Shown: positions 1-8,806, counted from the first letter of the stretch. The stretch: DNA of 64,000 bases from an uncultured bacterium (GCA_905216025.1 CAJMSE010000001.1:121865-185864), one strand, 5' to 3'. The notes: generated from the letters alone by a model not told the origin. Numbers and translations are program-made.

Positions 1-476
1 AGTTTGTTCCACAGGCTACCATGCAGTCCATGAAACATATCACATAAAACAGACTCGGCCGTCAACAGTGATGGCCTCTGACTTACATACCTACAGTCAT
101 TTACATTGGCCAGATAATAATCACATATTATGACATCAGCATCTGTTTCTTTTGCCTTTGTATATAATTCCTTCAACATTTCCGAACTTACCCAATCGTC
201 AGGATCTGCATGGATAACGTATTCTCCTTTAACTGCATCTGTTCCTGTCTGACGGGCAGAAGCCACACCTCCGTTTTCCTTATGTAGGACCTTTATTCTT
301 CTGTCGATAACTGCATATTCATCACATATTTTACCTGAATTATCATAACTTCCGTCATCCACAAGTATTATCTCAAAATCTGTAAACGTCTGTGCTAAAA
401 GACTGTCTATGCAGCGATGTATATATTTCTCGACATTATAAACCGGAACTATAACTGATATTTTAGGTGTATTCAT
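1..476 (-). CDS. Family 2 glycosyltransferase, 3' end cut off by the window edge
   Basis: The first 159 codons of a GT-A-fold (GT2) glycosyltransferase that would add a sugar to a polysaccharide repeat unit at the inner membrane. Reading leftward from the ATG at 476, the protein opens with the classic SVIVPVYNVEKYI strand, then VDDGSYDNSG (nucleotide-sugar binding), ENGGVASARQ and the metal-binding DxD-type motif HADPDDW near residue 95. It starts 16 bp downstream of the flippase stop, so the two are almost certainly co-transcribed in the capsule operon. Family certain; acceptor and donor sugar cannot be told. The rest of the gene and locus lies outside the window. Confidence 0.93.
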   Translation of the reverse strand, partial: MNTPKISVIVPVYNVEKYIHRCIDSLLAQTFTDFEIILVDDGSYDNSGKICDEYAVIDRRIKVLHKENGGVASARQTGTDAVKGEYVIHADPDDWVSSEMLKELYTKAKETDADVIICDYYLANVNDCRYVSQRPSLLTAESVLCDMFHGLHGSLWNK

Positions 477-492
477 TAATAAATCTCCTATT

Positions 493-2034
493 TTATAATC
501 CTTTAATCCTGTCAATAGCAATACCCACCTTCTCTCTTATAAACTTCTTTTCTTTATCAGTGCATCCAATTACATATATTACACTCATGGTCATAATAAC
601 GCAAATTGCACATATAATGAAGAATGAAAAAAAGCCCTTATCCATATATATATAAGAAATAAAAGGTATTGGAATAGAACATATAACGACTTTTAATATA
701 GGTTTTATTACTTCATTTACATACGACATGATACTCATCTGAATCATTGGGAGGACTATTTTCAAACGTACTATCTGTGTAAAAAATTCCACAACAAGAT
801 GCACAACAAACACTATTTCCGGCTGTGCATTAAAGAAATTCAATAAAATATAGGCTATAGGTACTATTGAAAGAAGCATAGAGCCTTCTATCAATTGAAA
901 TCTTTTCAATTTTCCAGTTGCATGAACAGATGTTAAGATTGGATTTATTAAAGTATAAAATAACCCTATCACCAAAATCAAGCGTAAAAAACTAATAGTA
1001 TATTCCGGTACATTCCCCAACCACAACTGGAGCACCACCTCTGCTTCCAAAGACAATGGAAGTATTATAAAAAATAGTATGTAAAAGGAGAATTTTGAAC
1101 TTCGCTTTATTAATTTGTGCATATTGTCAAACTCCCTTTGAGCATAGCATTTCGTTATTTGCGGATTGACTGCCATTTGAAAGTTAGTACAAAACTGTTG
1201 GCAGATATTCTGTACCTGTACCGCTATTCCACGGGCTGCATTGACAACAGGGCCAAAAAATATGTTCAAAAGAATATTCAAACCTTGAGTATACCCCATT
1301 ACAGCAAGATTACCATTCATTGTCCATCCCGCATAACAAAGAATCTCATTAAACTGATTTTTATCTATTTTAGGCTTTATCCTTGTTTCTTCAAAATGCC
1401 GTATGCAATATATTCCATAAATAAGGCGATCATTCAGCTGAATGCCCAAAAACAAAAAAGCATAAGTTATTAGTTTATCAAAAGGAACAATCATCAATAA
1501 AAACACAATCAATAGTTTTAATAGTGCATCGACTAAAGATATATATGCGAAAGCAGACATCTTTTCATGTGCTATTATTGTTGCATTATATGGCACACAG
1601 CTAACAGCCAGCATTGATGAAAATATAGAAAACTGATATACCCAAAAGGCGGCTGTTTCACGCTCGGCTGGTATTTGTATTTGTGTTGTCATAAACCAAA
1701 GTCCTATGGTTTCTCCTATGACCAAGACTATTCCTGCCAAAACTAAATGAATACATAAAATATTTCCAAATGTGTTTTTAAGTGTCTTCATGTCGCCTCT
1801 TCCTAACTCAAAAGTAATAAAACGTGAAGACGCGCCTCCTAAAGAGCTGGTAAAAAAGCCCAACATTGTGATAACACCCCCGACAACATTATTTATACCA
1901 TAGTCTTCAATCCCTAATACGCGAAGAATTATTCTTGACGTATAAAGACTTATTGCAAGCATTAACAACATCCTTATATACAAAAGGATTGTGTTTTTTG
2001 CTATACGTTTATTGTTTGCAGAAGTCACTTTCAT
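493..2034 (-). CDS. Wzx-like polysaccharide flippase (MOP superfamily)
   Basis: A 513-residue, very hydrophobic protein with about 12-14 predicted membrane helices, the size and pattern of oligosaccharide flippases that move lipid-linked repeat units across the inner membrane. The N-terminus (NTILLYIRMLLMLAISLYTS, then RIILRVLGIEDYG) matches the typical first helix and conserved loop of Wzx/RfbX proteins of Bacteroides capsule loci. The glycosyltransferase follows 16 bp downstream. The ATG at 2034 lies inside a short sequence (2026-2042) repeated in the palindrome at 2277-2321, which is odd for a start region. Base composition is clearly AT-richer than the flanking core genes, as usual for capsule loci. 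Function is by family resemblance; the transported glycan is unknown. Confidence 0.88.
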   Translation of the reverse strand: MKVTSANNKRIAKNTILLYIRMLLMLAISLYTSRIILRVLGIEDYGINNVVGGVITMLGFFTSSLGGASSRFITFELGRGDMKTLKNTFGNILCIHLVLAGIVLVIGETIGLWFMTTQIQIPAERETAAFWVYQFSIFSSMLAVSCVPYNATIIAHEKMSAFAYISLVDALLKLLIVFLLMIVPFDKLITYAFLFLGIQLNDRLIYGIYCIRHFEETRIKPKIDKNQFNEILCYAGWTMNGNLAVMGYTQGLNILLNIFFGPVVNAARGIAVQVQNICQQFCTNFQMAVNPQITKCYAQREFDNMHKLIKRSSKFSFYILFFIILPLSLEAEVVLQLWLGNVPEYTISFLRLILVIGLFYTLINPILTSVHATGKLKRFQLIEGSMLLSIVPIAYILLNFFNAQPEIVFVVHLVVEFFTQIVRLKIVLPMIQMSIMSYVNEVIKPILKVVICSIPIPFISYIYMDKGFFSFFIICAICVIMTMSVIYVIGCTDKEKKFIREKVGIAIDRIKGL

Positions 2035-2276
2035 GCGTAAACATATTTACATACCATTATTTATAATATCTAAATATAACTTCTTCAGTCATCAGATAAG
2101 GAATAAAACAGAAAAGTAACTTTGCCATTGTGAGCAAAAACAGGAAGGAAGAAAGGAAAGCGTAAAGCCTATTAGGAAAAGAACACAGACTATGTGAACT
2201 TTTACAGTAAAACAACTAAAAAGTGTGAAGTAAAATCAGGCATAGTCAAATCCTATCACTTAGCATTAGAAACAGG
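2035..2276. promoter_or_regulatory. Gap upstream of flippase; possible invertible segment with a promoter-like box
   Basis: No gene is visible here. The segment is bounded on the left by a 17-bp sequence (2026-2042) and on the right by an inverted near-copy of it (left half of the palindrome at 2277). A -7-like box TAACTTTG sits at 2117-2124 on the plus strand, pointing away from the flippase, although no good TTTG lies 19 nt upstream. Inversion between the two copies would turn the box toward the flippase. This is inference from repeat placement only. Confidence 0.3.
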
Positions 2277-2321
2277 CCCGTTTACGCATCAAAAGTGGGC
2301 CACTTTTGATGCGTAAACGGG
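2277..2321. repeat. Perfect 22-bp inverted repeat with a 1-nt centre
   Basis: Two 22-base arms (2277-2298 and 2300-2321) are exact reverse complements around a single central G. The arm contains GTTTACGCATCAAAAGTGG. No U-tract follows on either side, so it does not look like an intrinsic terminator. Each arm resembles the sequence overlapping the flippase start (2026-2042), differing by one substitution and one indel. It could be a recombinase site, a cruciform-forming element or, less likely, an assembly artefact. Confidence 0.8.
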
Positions 2322-2477
2322 TCGGTTCTGATTTAAAACCAAATCATCCGTTTTCTTTAAACAATCACTATATATATTCACGTAAGGCTATAACATGTAA
2401 GCAAACAAACGTTATATGCTTACAGTTTTTTCTAATAAAAATCAATCGCGGTAAAATCGCTGTTTACTTCATACCTT

Positions 2478-2534
2478 CTATATCCGTGCATGTGGTATGG
2501 AGTTCGGCGTGATGGCGACTATATCATTAATCTT
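2478..2534 (-). pseudogene. Relic of the 3' end of a second upxY gene
   Basis: Read on the minus strand, these bases encode KINDIVAITPNSIPHARI then a stop. This aligns with the last residues of the intact UpxY just upstream (IAAITLNSIPCTWIEKI), and the nucleotide match runs over about 48 bp with few changes. The same frame is closed by a stop at 2535-2537, so only the C-terminal end survives. It suggests that a second capsule antiterminator gene was lost here by deletion or recombination. Confidence 0.6.
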
Positions 2535-2604
2535 TCATATACCCCAAATTGAGCCCCATGGAGTTTATGAAAGAATCCGATAGATAATACGTCACAATAG
2601 AATG

Positions 2605-2946
2605 TTACTTTTTCAAATTGTTAATAAGAGACGATATATAACTATCTGAAACATTAGAAATCTTTGACTTATCATAGATTGACAACAAAGTTATTGTTAC
2701 TTCATTGTCAGATTCTTTATTCACATTATATGTAAGGACTCGGGCCCCACCACTTTTACCTTTTCCCTTTGAGGTTATTGTCATTCTGACCTTTCTAACG
2801 CCATCTCCTAAAGGAATACCAAGAAACGGATTCGCTTCAAGTTCGTCTAACAATGAAAAATAATCATGCTCAAAAGAAGCATATTTCTTTCTCAGTGGCT
2901 TTGCCAACCTGATAAATTCGGGAAGCAAATTTATTGTTACTTTCAT
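2605..2946 (-). CDS. RelE/ParE-superfamily toxin of a type II toxin-antitoxin pair
   Basis: A 113-residue protein with the Bacteroidetes RelE-like toxin layout: an N-terminal helix pair (LAKPLRKKYASFEHDYFSLL), an ELEANPFLGIPLGDGVRKVR segment, a basic SKGKGKSGGARVLTY strand and a final strand before the C-terminal helix. Family members are mostly ribosome-dependent mRNA interferases or gyrase poisons; which applies cannot be seen. Its ATG shares one base with the antitoxin stop (TAATG), so the pair is translationally coupled. The module sits inside the capsule operon, between upxY and the flippase. Confidence 0.85.
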   Translation of the reverse strand: MKVTINLLPEFIRLAKPLRKKYASFEHDYFSLLDELEANPFLGIPLGDGVRKVRMTITSKGKGKSGGARVLTYNVNKESDNEVTITLLSIYDKSKISNVSDSYISSLINNLKK

Positions 2947-3197
2947 TATTCATCCATTAGCCGGAACAAATCTCTTGCATCCGGCAGTTTTTTGTCTGAT
3001 GTCTTTGCTTCTTTTAATTCGTCAAATGCACGACAGAGGCTTTTGCGGACATATTCCTGTTGTTGATTAGTCTCTCTTGACTTATTGGCTTCAACCATAC
3101 GATGATACAGCGCATCCCTGACACTTTGTGTCTGCCCTTGTATCAACGTCCACAAAGCGTCAACAGAACTGATATTGGATGAATATGAATCTGCCAT
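2946..3197 (-). CDS. Antitoxin of the RelE-type pair
   Basis: An 83-residue mainly helical, charged protein directly upstream of the toxin, in the usual antitoxin-first order. It has no obvious ribbon-helix-helix or HTH motif, but size, composition (KSLCRAFDELKEAKT, then KLPDARDLFRLMDE at the C-terminus) and coupling to the toxin fit the role. Members of this group bind and neutralise the toxin and often repress their own promoter. A good promoter lies about 20 bp upstream, so the module can be transcribed independently of the capsule. Called mainly from context. Confidence 0.75.
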   Translation of the reverse strand: MADSYSSNISSVDALWTLIQGQTQSVRDALYHRMVEANKSRETNQQQEYVRKSLCRAFDELKEAKTSDKKLPDARDLFRLMDE

Positions 3198-3217
3198 AAT
3201 AATTGTTTTTTATTCCG

Positions 3218-3247
3218 CAAAGATACGTATTTTTTCTATTGCACAAA
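3218..3247 (-). promoter_or_regulatory. Promoter of the toxin-antitoxin pair
   Basis: On the minus strand TTTG (3244-3247), an 18-nt spacer and TATCTTTG (3218-3225) match the Bacteroidetes -33/-7 consensus. Transcription would start near 3212, giving a leader of about 15 nt before the antitoxin ATG. Confidence 0.7.
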
Positions 3248-3294
3248 AAACTTTTAACAGGAAATGTGACGATATTTATTTGAGGAAGCTCTTT

Positions 3295-3909
3295 TTAAAT
3301 CTTCTCTATCCATGTACAAGGGATGGAGTTAAGGGTGATGGCTGCTATACCGGGAATAAGGACCACCACCTGACGGTTCTTCCCGATGCGTTTTATCACG
3401 CCTTCAACACCGGCAAAGTTGCCGTCGATGATGCGTACGCGCTGGCCTGGCTTGTCGAGGTATGGGTCGTAGCGGAGATAGCGCACGCGGTCGTTGTCCA
3501 CCATGCGGCTGACACTGATAAAATCATTCATCTGACGGTCGGGGACCGTCATCACTTCATGGCGGTCACGGGTCAATATGCCGGTACGGGTCATGTAGCG
3601 AAGAGGCTGGAGGATTTCGTCGTTGTATTTCAGACGGGTGAGATTATAACGTTCTGCGCGTACGAAGATAAGGTTGCTCACTGCCGGAACAAGCATCCGG
3701 ACGCGGTCGCCGCCACGGATGACGATATCATATTTCATCGGGAGATAGTTCTCTATTCCGAGTTCGTCGAGGCGGGCCTTCACGCGAAGCTCACGGTTAT
3801 ACGTCACGCGCATGGGATACCAGCACGCGCCCTCGCTCTGATGAGACAATAAAAGAGGGTCACCGCCCATTGGGACAGTGGCACTTACTGCATTTATTCC
3901 ATTCTCCAT
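3295..3909 (-). CDS. UpxY-family capsule transcription antiterminator (NusG-like)
   Basis: A NusG-paralogue that loads on RNA polymerase and lets it read through the long capsule operon. WYPMRVTYNRELRVKARLDE near residue 30 is the start of the NGN domain, followed by ENYLPMKY and the NLIFVR strand. A KOW-like C-terminal segment (PGQRVRIIDGNFAGVEGVIK) occupies about residues 145-180. The ATG at 3909 is preferred over the GTG two codons upstream; this gives 204 residues, normal for UpxY. It is the first gene of the capsule locus, preceded by a -7 box at 3982. A relic of a second copy lies at 2478-2534. Confidence 0.9.
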   Translation of the reverse strand: MENGINAVSATVPMGGDPLLLSHQSEGACWYPMRVTYNRELRVKARLDELGIENYLPMKYDIVIRGGDRVRMLVPAVSNLIFVRAERYNLTRLKYNDEILQPLRYMTRTGILTRDRHEVMTVPDRQMNDFISVSRMVDNDRVRYLRYDPYLDKPGQRVRIIDGNFAGVEGVIKRIGKNRQVVVLIPGIAAITLNSIPCTWIEKI

Positions 3910-3981
3910 CAGCACTGACTATCAGCAACTTTACCAGAGTATATCCTTGCCGGTTCCAAAACAGAAGCGGACAAGTGCCTG

Positions 3982-3989
3982 CAAAGGTA
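3982..3989 (-). promoter_or_regulatory. -7 promoter box for upxY / capsule operon
   Basis: TACCTTTG on the minus strand matches TAnnTTTG. It lies about 73 bp before the upxY ATG, leaving an untranslated leader of about 65 nt in which an antiterminator could load. No clear TTTG is found at the expected spacing. No inverted repeats flank this box, unlike the invertible capsule promoters of Bacteroides fragilis. Confidence 0.5.
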
Positions 3990-4049
3990 CGTAAAAAATT
4001 AAATAATAAAGACATTTTACGATGGAAAGATTTTCAAAATGAAAAACTT

Positions 4050-4112
4050 AGGGACATATCCCTGTATCTATCCGTACGCCTGTGGTACGGTCAAATACAA
4101 GAATATGTCCCT
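4050..4112 (-). terminator. Long hairpin, probable terminator after the GH105 gene
   Basis: AGGGACATAT (4050-4059) pairs with ATATGTCCCT (4103-4112), and inside it CCGTAC (4072-4077) pairs with GTACGG (4085-4090), with small internal loops. On the minus strand the hairpin is followed by AAGTTTTTCATTTT. It lies 85 bp past the hydrolase stop and before the upxY promoter, so it would insulate the two units. Confidence 0.6.
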
Positions 4113-4197
4113 ATAAATGTCTATATGACGATTCCTCTTTGTTTATAATATGGAAGCCTCGATGTTGCAACAAGGGGACTTCCGTCATGTGTTTTTA

Positions 4198-6510
4198 TTA
4201 CTTAATGGTAACGTCAAGCGGGTTGCGGAGGCCTTCGAGGAAAGAGTCGACGCGCAGCTGCCACTCCTGCTGGCTGCGGCAGTCGTATTTGCTCCAGGCC
4301 GAACCGAAATAGTATGTGTAGCGGTCGCCGCCCTTATATCCCTTCAGGATGCCGAGTGCATGTCCGGCATTGCCTCGTGTCGGGTTCTCATACATTATCT
4401 TCTTTGTCTCCGTCACACCGTTGGGGAAGAGCGCTGCCACATATATCTGGAAGTTCTGACCCTGCGGATTGTCTGTCGGGTCGGCATACAGGACATAGTC
4501 TTTGCCTATCACGACGCTCTCTGTATCCTCAGTATGTATTACTACACCGGATGCGAGATCGGCTGGCTTGGTCAGTCCGTCGTACCATACGGTCATCTTG
4601 TTGAAGTTTGAACCCTTGTCGAGACTGAGAATCCTGTTCTCCACTACGTTCGCGTCGCCGTTGACTGTAGCCGGATTGTATACCAGTTTCACGGTGAAAC
4701 GCAACGGGCCGTTGTCGAGTATCTCGTAGTCTTTGTAGCAGTAAGGGAAGATGAGTTTGTCGCCATCCATCAGTGCCGGCGTGCCGCATCCGAGCGTAGG
4801 ACCGACTTTATAGCAGTCGAGACCGTGTCCCTGGTCGAAGTGGTAGCTTGTAATCATGTTCAGAGAGTCTGCCGCTGCCTTGTCTGTCTTCTTAAGCTCA
4901 GCTATCACCGGTTTCATGACGTCTTCAAGATAGTATCGCTGCTCGACGACGAGGTCGGGGGTGTTCTTTACCCAAACGTCCACGCCATAGGCATCCTCAC
5001 CCGAACGCTGCAGGGCCGGACCGTAACAGCGGTATGCTCCGCGGTCATTCTCCCAAGCCACGTCGTCAACGCGCTCCGGATACATCCTGCCGTAACATGT
5101 ATTTACAAATGTCTTCGGCGTGCCTTTCCTGAATGTGTATACTGCCGTGCCACAGGGACGGACTGCCGCTTCGATGAGAACCTTGCCGTCGTAGGTTATC
5201 TGATAGGCTACCTGCTGGCCAAGAGCGTTATATACACGGAACTGGCGTCCGCCGCTGATTCCGAGCTTTCCGTATACCGCCTTTGCATCCAGCTCCACCA
5301 CTTCCTGACGGAAGCGGTTGTCTCCGTTTGTCACACCGACCGTGAAAGCCTTGTCGTCTGCCGGGCGGACGGTTCCGTCGTCAAAGCGCACTTTCTCGCA
5401 AGCTGCAAGCAGGAACACTCCCGTGCCGAAGTTTGTCACGTTGGAAGCGCTAAGCTGCTGTCCCTTGATGGCTTTCTCGCCTATCGGCTGAACGTAACCC
5501 ACCGAGCCATCGGCCTGCAGCGCCTTCGTCGTGAGATACTGCCATGCCTTGCTTATCACCGGCTCGTATGCCGCACGGTCGAGAAGTCCGTTGTTCACGC
5601 CCCACAGCAGACCGTAAGTGAACAGGGCCGTGCCGCTGGTCTCCGGACCTTCTGCCTGTCCGGCGTCGAGCATCGAACGGGTCCAGTATCCGTCTTTCTG
5701 CTGGCACTTTGCTACGGCCGCAGCCAACTGGCGGAAGCGCTCTGCAAGGAACGGGCGGTGCTTGTACGACGCCGGAACGTCTGCCAGTACCTTTGCAAGT
5801 CCGGCGAGCACCCATCCGTCTCCGCGTGCCCAGAAGTCTTTTTTGCCGTCGGCTGTCTTATGGGCGGGATATATGTACTTTCCGTCGCGATAGTAGAGAT
5901 GCTCCTCCTTGTCGAACATGAGGTCGTCGGCATACTTGAAGTTTGCGACCATCTTGTCCAGATACTTCACGTCTCCGGTCGTCTTATACATCTTTGTCAT
6001 TACGGGCATCACCATGTAGAGGGCGTCAGCCCACCACCAGAAGTCCGTTTCCGTCATCGAGCACTCATGCCCCATGACTTCCTTGGCGCGCGCAATCTTA
6101 TACGGGTCGGGATTCATCTCATACATGTCGAGATATGTCTGGAAGCATATCTGCCAGTCGCCGAAGAGCACGTGCTGCTGGTCTTCGCCGTAGTTCTTGT
6201 ATTTCCATTTGGCAGGGTCGGTCTCCGTCGCCCCACTCCACTTGTTGTGGCGCGCCCACTTGTCGCTATATTCGAGGTATGCGGCATTTCCCGTCAGGCG
6301 GTATGCCTCCATGTTACCCGTGAAATAGACGGCATTGTCCCAGAAAGCGTTTACTTCCGGCTTGTTCGCCGCCTGCCAATGACTGTTCACCTTCTCCACA
6401 ATCTCTATGGCAGACAACTGCGGAGCCACTTTCTTTTTCTTTGCCTTAGCCTCCGATACCGACGGAATGACCATCAGTGCGAGGGCAAGACCCATAGTCA
6501 GCAATTTCAT
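4198..6510 (-). CDS. Secreted GH105-type unsaturated uronyl hydrolase fused to DUF4861
   Basis: A 770-residue exported enzyme with a signal peptide (MKLLTMGLALALMVIPSVSEA). Residues about 35-385 are an (alpha/alpha)6 GH105/GH88-like domain with DFWWWADALYMVMP (Asp162) and FWARGDGW (Asp231), the two acidic positions expected at the active site. Such enzymes remove unsaturated uronic acids left by pectin or glycosaminoglycan lyases. Residues about 390-765 match the DUF4861 beta-rich domain often joined to GH105 in Bacteroidetes. It follows the DPP-IV-like gene by 48 bp, probably in one transcript. No SusC/D pair is nearby, so it is not part of a full polysaccharide utilisation locus within this window. 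Substrate not determined. Confidence 0.88.
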   Translation of the reverse strand: MKLLTMGLALALMVIPSVSEAKAKKKKVAPQLSAIEIVEKVNSHWQAANKPEVNAFWDNAVYFTGNMEAYRLTGNAAYLEYSDKWARHNKWSGATETDPAKWKYKNYGEDQQHVLFGDWQICFQTYLDMYEMNPDPYKIARAKEVMGHECSMTETDFWWWADALYMVMPVMTKMYKTTGDVKYLDKMVANFKYADDLMFDKEEHLYYRDGKYIYPAHKTADGKKDFWARGDGWVLAGLAKVLADVPASYKHRPFLAERFRQLAAAVAKCQQKDGYWTRSMLDAGQAEGPETSGTALFTYGLLWGVNNGLLDRAAYEPVISKAWQYLTTKALQADGSVGYVQPIGEKAIKGQQLSASNVTNFGTGVFLLAACEKVRFDDGTVRPADDKAFTVGVTNGDNRFRQEVVELDAKAVYGKLGISGGRQFRVYNALGQQVAYQITYDGKVLIEAAVRPCGTAVYTFRKGTPKTFVNTCYGRMYPERVDDVAWENDRGAYRCYGPALQRSGEDAYGVDVWVKNTPDLVVEQRYYLEDVMKPVIAELKKTDKAAADSLNMITSYHFDQGHGLDCYKVGPTLGCGTPALMDGDKLIFPYCYKDYEILDNGPLRFTVKLVYNPATVNGDANVVENRILSLDKGSNFNKMTVWYDGLTKPADLASGVVIHTEDTESVVIGKDYVLYADPTDNPQGQNFQIYVAALFPNGVTETKKIMYENPTRGNAGHALGILKGYKGGDRYTYYFGSAWSKYDCRSQQEWQLRVDSFLEGLRNPLDVTIK

Positions 6511-6558
6511 AATTATAAGTTTGGTTTATTATTTTAGTTATTCTTTATCCGTAAAATA

Positions 6559-8763
6559 TCACCGCATCTCCGAGTTAAAGAAGTTCACCGCCTGACGGAA
6601 CAGGTGGTTGCGGGTGTTTCCGCCGTAGATACTGTGGTTGCGGTTGGTGTATATGTTCTCCTTGAAGTCCTTGTCTGCCTGCACCAGTGCCTCCGTATAT
6701 TCGGCGGTGTTGCGGAAGTGGACGTTATCGTCTGCCAGTCCGTGGCATATCAGCAGCGCACCGTGCAGCTTGCCGGCGCGGTTTATCGGGTTAATGTCAT
6801 ATCCCGAGGGATTCTCCTTCGGCGTGCGCATGTAGCGCTCCGTATATACGGTGTCATAGAAACGCCAGTCTGTCGGCGGTGCGATGGCGACGCCCGCGCG
6901 GAATACCGGCCGGCCCTCGCTCATGCTCATCAGCGTGTTCCACCCGCCGTAGCTCCATCCCCAGATTCCTATACGGTCCTTATCCACGAACGGTTGCTTG
7001 CCGAGCCACAGCGCAGCCTCAACCTGATCGTGTGCCTCAAGCTCTCCGAGACGCAGGTAAGTGCACTTCTCGAACTCGGCGCCGCGTCCGCCGGTACCAC
7101 GGTTATCGACGCACACGACGATGTAGCCCTGCTGTGCCAGGTAGTGTTCGAGCACCGCGCCCTGGCCGCACATGCCTATGTTCCAGCTGTTCATGACCTG
7201 CTGGCTGCCCGGGCCGCCATACTGATACATGATTACCGGATAGCGCTTGCCGGCATTAAAACCGGCCGGCTTGACCATCCAGCCGTTCAGGCTGACGCCG
7301 TCTGCCGTGGTGAATGTGAACATCTCACGGCTTCCCAAATCGTATCCGGCGAGCTTGTCCCTAAGCGCCTTGTTGTCCGTGAGTGTCATCAGGGTCTTGC
7401 CCGATGCCGCGTTGAGCGTGTATACCTCGGGGTTGTTCATGTCACTCCATATATTCATGAAATATTTGAAGCCCTTGCTGAATATCGCCGAGTTGGTGCC
7501 TCCGCGCTGACTGAGGCGCTCCGTCTTACCGTTCTGGCGCGAGACGAACACCTGCCGGTCCATAGGGCCGGCCTCATTGGCGGCGTAATACACATCGCCG
7601 GTGGCATCGTCGATGCCGTAGACCTCGGCAACTTCATACTTGTCCTTTACCACCTGGCGCTGCAGGCGGCCGTTCAGCGAGTATACATATATGTGATTGT
7701 ATCCGTCACGCTCGCTCGGCAGCAGTATATACTTATCCGTTATCTTCACTCCGGCCATGGAGCTCTCCCTTATGTATTTGTCCACCTTATCCTGTATAAC
7801 CAGCTGGCATACTGTCGATAACGGGTTTGCCATATATATCGAGAGGTTATCCTGATGCCTGTTCATCGTCAGCACGGCCACCTTTGCCGGGTCGGCGGTC
7901 ATGATGATGCGCGGAATATATCCGTCAGCATCGAGCGGCAGCTGCATCTTCCGCGTCTGATGCGACTTTATATCGTAGCTGTATACTGCCACTTTCGAGT
8001 TTGCCTCGCCCGGCACGGGATACTTATAGGTATAGAATCCGGGATATTCCGCATACTCTTCCTTTGCCGGATTCATGCCGCGGAACCACTGGATGGAATA
8101 CTCCTTGACGTCCGTCTCGTCATATTTGACCCAGCATATCTGCTTACTGTCGGCCGTGAAGACCATGCTCCGGTTAGTGCCGAACTCCTCTTCATTCACC
8201 CAGTCGGGTATTCCGTTTATTATTCCGTTGCGCTTTCCGTCCTTCGTCACCTGACTCTCGGAGTTGCCATAGAGCAGTTTCACGAGGTAGATGTTGTTCT
8301 CCCGCACAAAGGCTATCTGGTTGCCGTCGGGCGAGAAGAGCGGTGTCTGCTGCGGACCGCCGGCCGAAAGCGGCACCACCTTATTATTATGTATGTCGAA
8401 TATATAGTATACGGCCGTGAAAGAGCGCCGGTATATCATATTTGTCTCCGTCTGTATGAGCATCCGCTTGCCGTCGGGACTCATGATATATCCGTCCACT
8501 GCCTCTATCTTCGCTCCGCGCACGGTCGCCGCATCGAAGAGCACGCCCGTCTGCTTGCCCGTCCTGAACGAATAGCTGACAATCTTCTTACGGTCCTTGC
8601 TTATCTGAGCATAGCTCTCCCCGTCATCCAACGGGCTGACGGCCGCAATCCTTTCGCTTTTAAATTCTCCGTCGGTGATGCTCTTAATGGTAAACTTACT
8701 GCCTGCAAGCATCTGTGACGTAGCTATCAACAATGCCGCACACATAAATGCTGTCTTTCTCAT
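6559..8763 (-). CDS. Dipeptidyl-peptidase IV-like serine peptidase (S9 family)
   Basis: A 734-residue exported peptidase with a signal peptide (MRKTAFMCAALLIATSQMLA), an eight-bladed propeller typical of DPP-IV N-domains (residues about 90-470) and a C-terminal alpha/beta hydrolase. The nucleophile is Ser604 in GWSYGGW. The Asp is in HGLADDNVHF (about 678), and the His is in NRNHSIYG (about 710). It likely releases Xaa-Pro dipeptides in the periplasm or at the surface. The ATG at 8763 is used because the in-frame codon upstream at 8775 is TTG and the -7 box is close by. The hydrolase gene follows 48 bp downstream. Confidence 0.92.
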   Translation of the reverse strand: MRKTAFMCAALLIATSQMLAGSKFTIKSITDGEFKSERIAAVSPLDDGESYAQISKDRKKIVSYSFRTGKQTGVLFDAATVRGAKIEAVDGYIMSPDGKRMLIQTETNMIYRRSFTAVYYIFDIHNNKVVPLSAGGPQQTPLFSPDGNQIAFVRENNIYLVKLLYGNSESQVTKDGKRNGIINGIPDWVNEEEFGTNRSMVFTADSKQICWVKYDETDVKEYSIQWFRGMNPAKEEYAEYPGFYTYKYPVPGEANSKVAVYSYDIKSHQTRKMQLPLDADGYIPRIIMTADPAKVAVLTMNRHQDNLSIYMANPLSTVCQLVIQDKVDKYIRESSMAGVKITDKYILLPSERDGYNHIYVYSLNGRLQRQVVKDKYEVAEVYGIDDATGDVYYAANEAGPMDRQVFVSRQNGKTERLSQRGGTNSAIFSKGFKYFMNIWSDMNNPEVYTLNAASGKTLMTLTDNKALRDKLAGYDLGSREMFTFTTADGVSLNGWMVKPAGFNAGKRYPVIMYQYGGPGSQQVMNSWNIGMCGQGAVLEHYLAQQGYIVVCVDNRGTGGRGAEFEKCTYLRLGELEAHDQVEAALWLGKQPFVDKDRIGIWGWSYGGWNTLMSMSEGRPVFRAGVAIAPPTDWRFYDTVYTERYMRTPKENPSGYDINPINRAGKLHGALLICHGLADDNVHFRNTAEYTEALVQADKDFKENIYTNRNHSIYGGNTRNHLFRQAVNFFNSEMR

Positions 8764-8798
8764 TTTATTATCCAATTGATTTTATTCCGTAGTTTCCG

Positions 8799-8806
8799 CA
8801 AAGGTA
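8799..8806 (-). promoter_or_regulatory. -7 promoter box for the DPP-IV-like gene
   Basis: TACCTTTG on the minus strand, 36 bp before the ATG at 8763; a CAAA (TTTG on the minus strand) at 8830-8833 is somewhat too distant for an ideal -33 element. Confidence 0.55.

Noticed and set aside
2277..2321. Intrinsic terminator
   Set aside because: The loop is one base and no T-tract follows on either strand.
2306..2512. 68-codon plus-strand open frame beyond the palindrome
   Set aside because: It starts within the palindrome arm, runs antisense through the upxY relic and shows no similarity to a protein.
4825..6537. 570-codon plus-strand open frame opposite the GH105 gene
   Set aside because: Shadow of the hydrolase; Cys/His/Leu-rich without motif.
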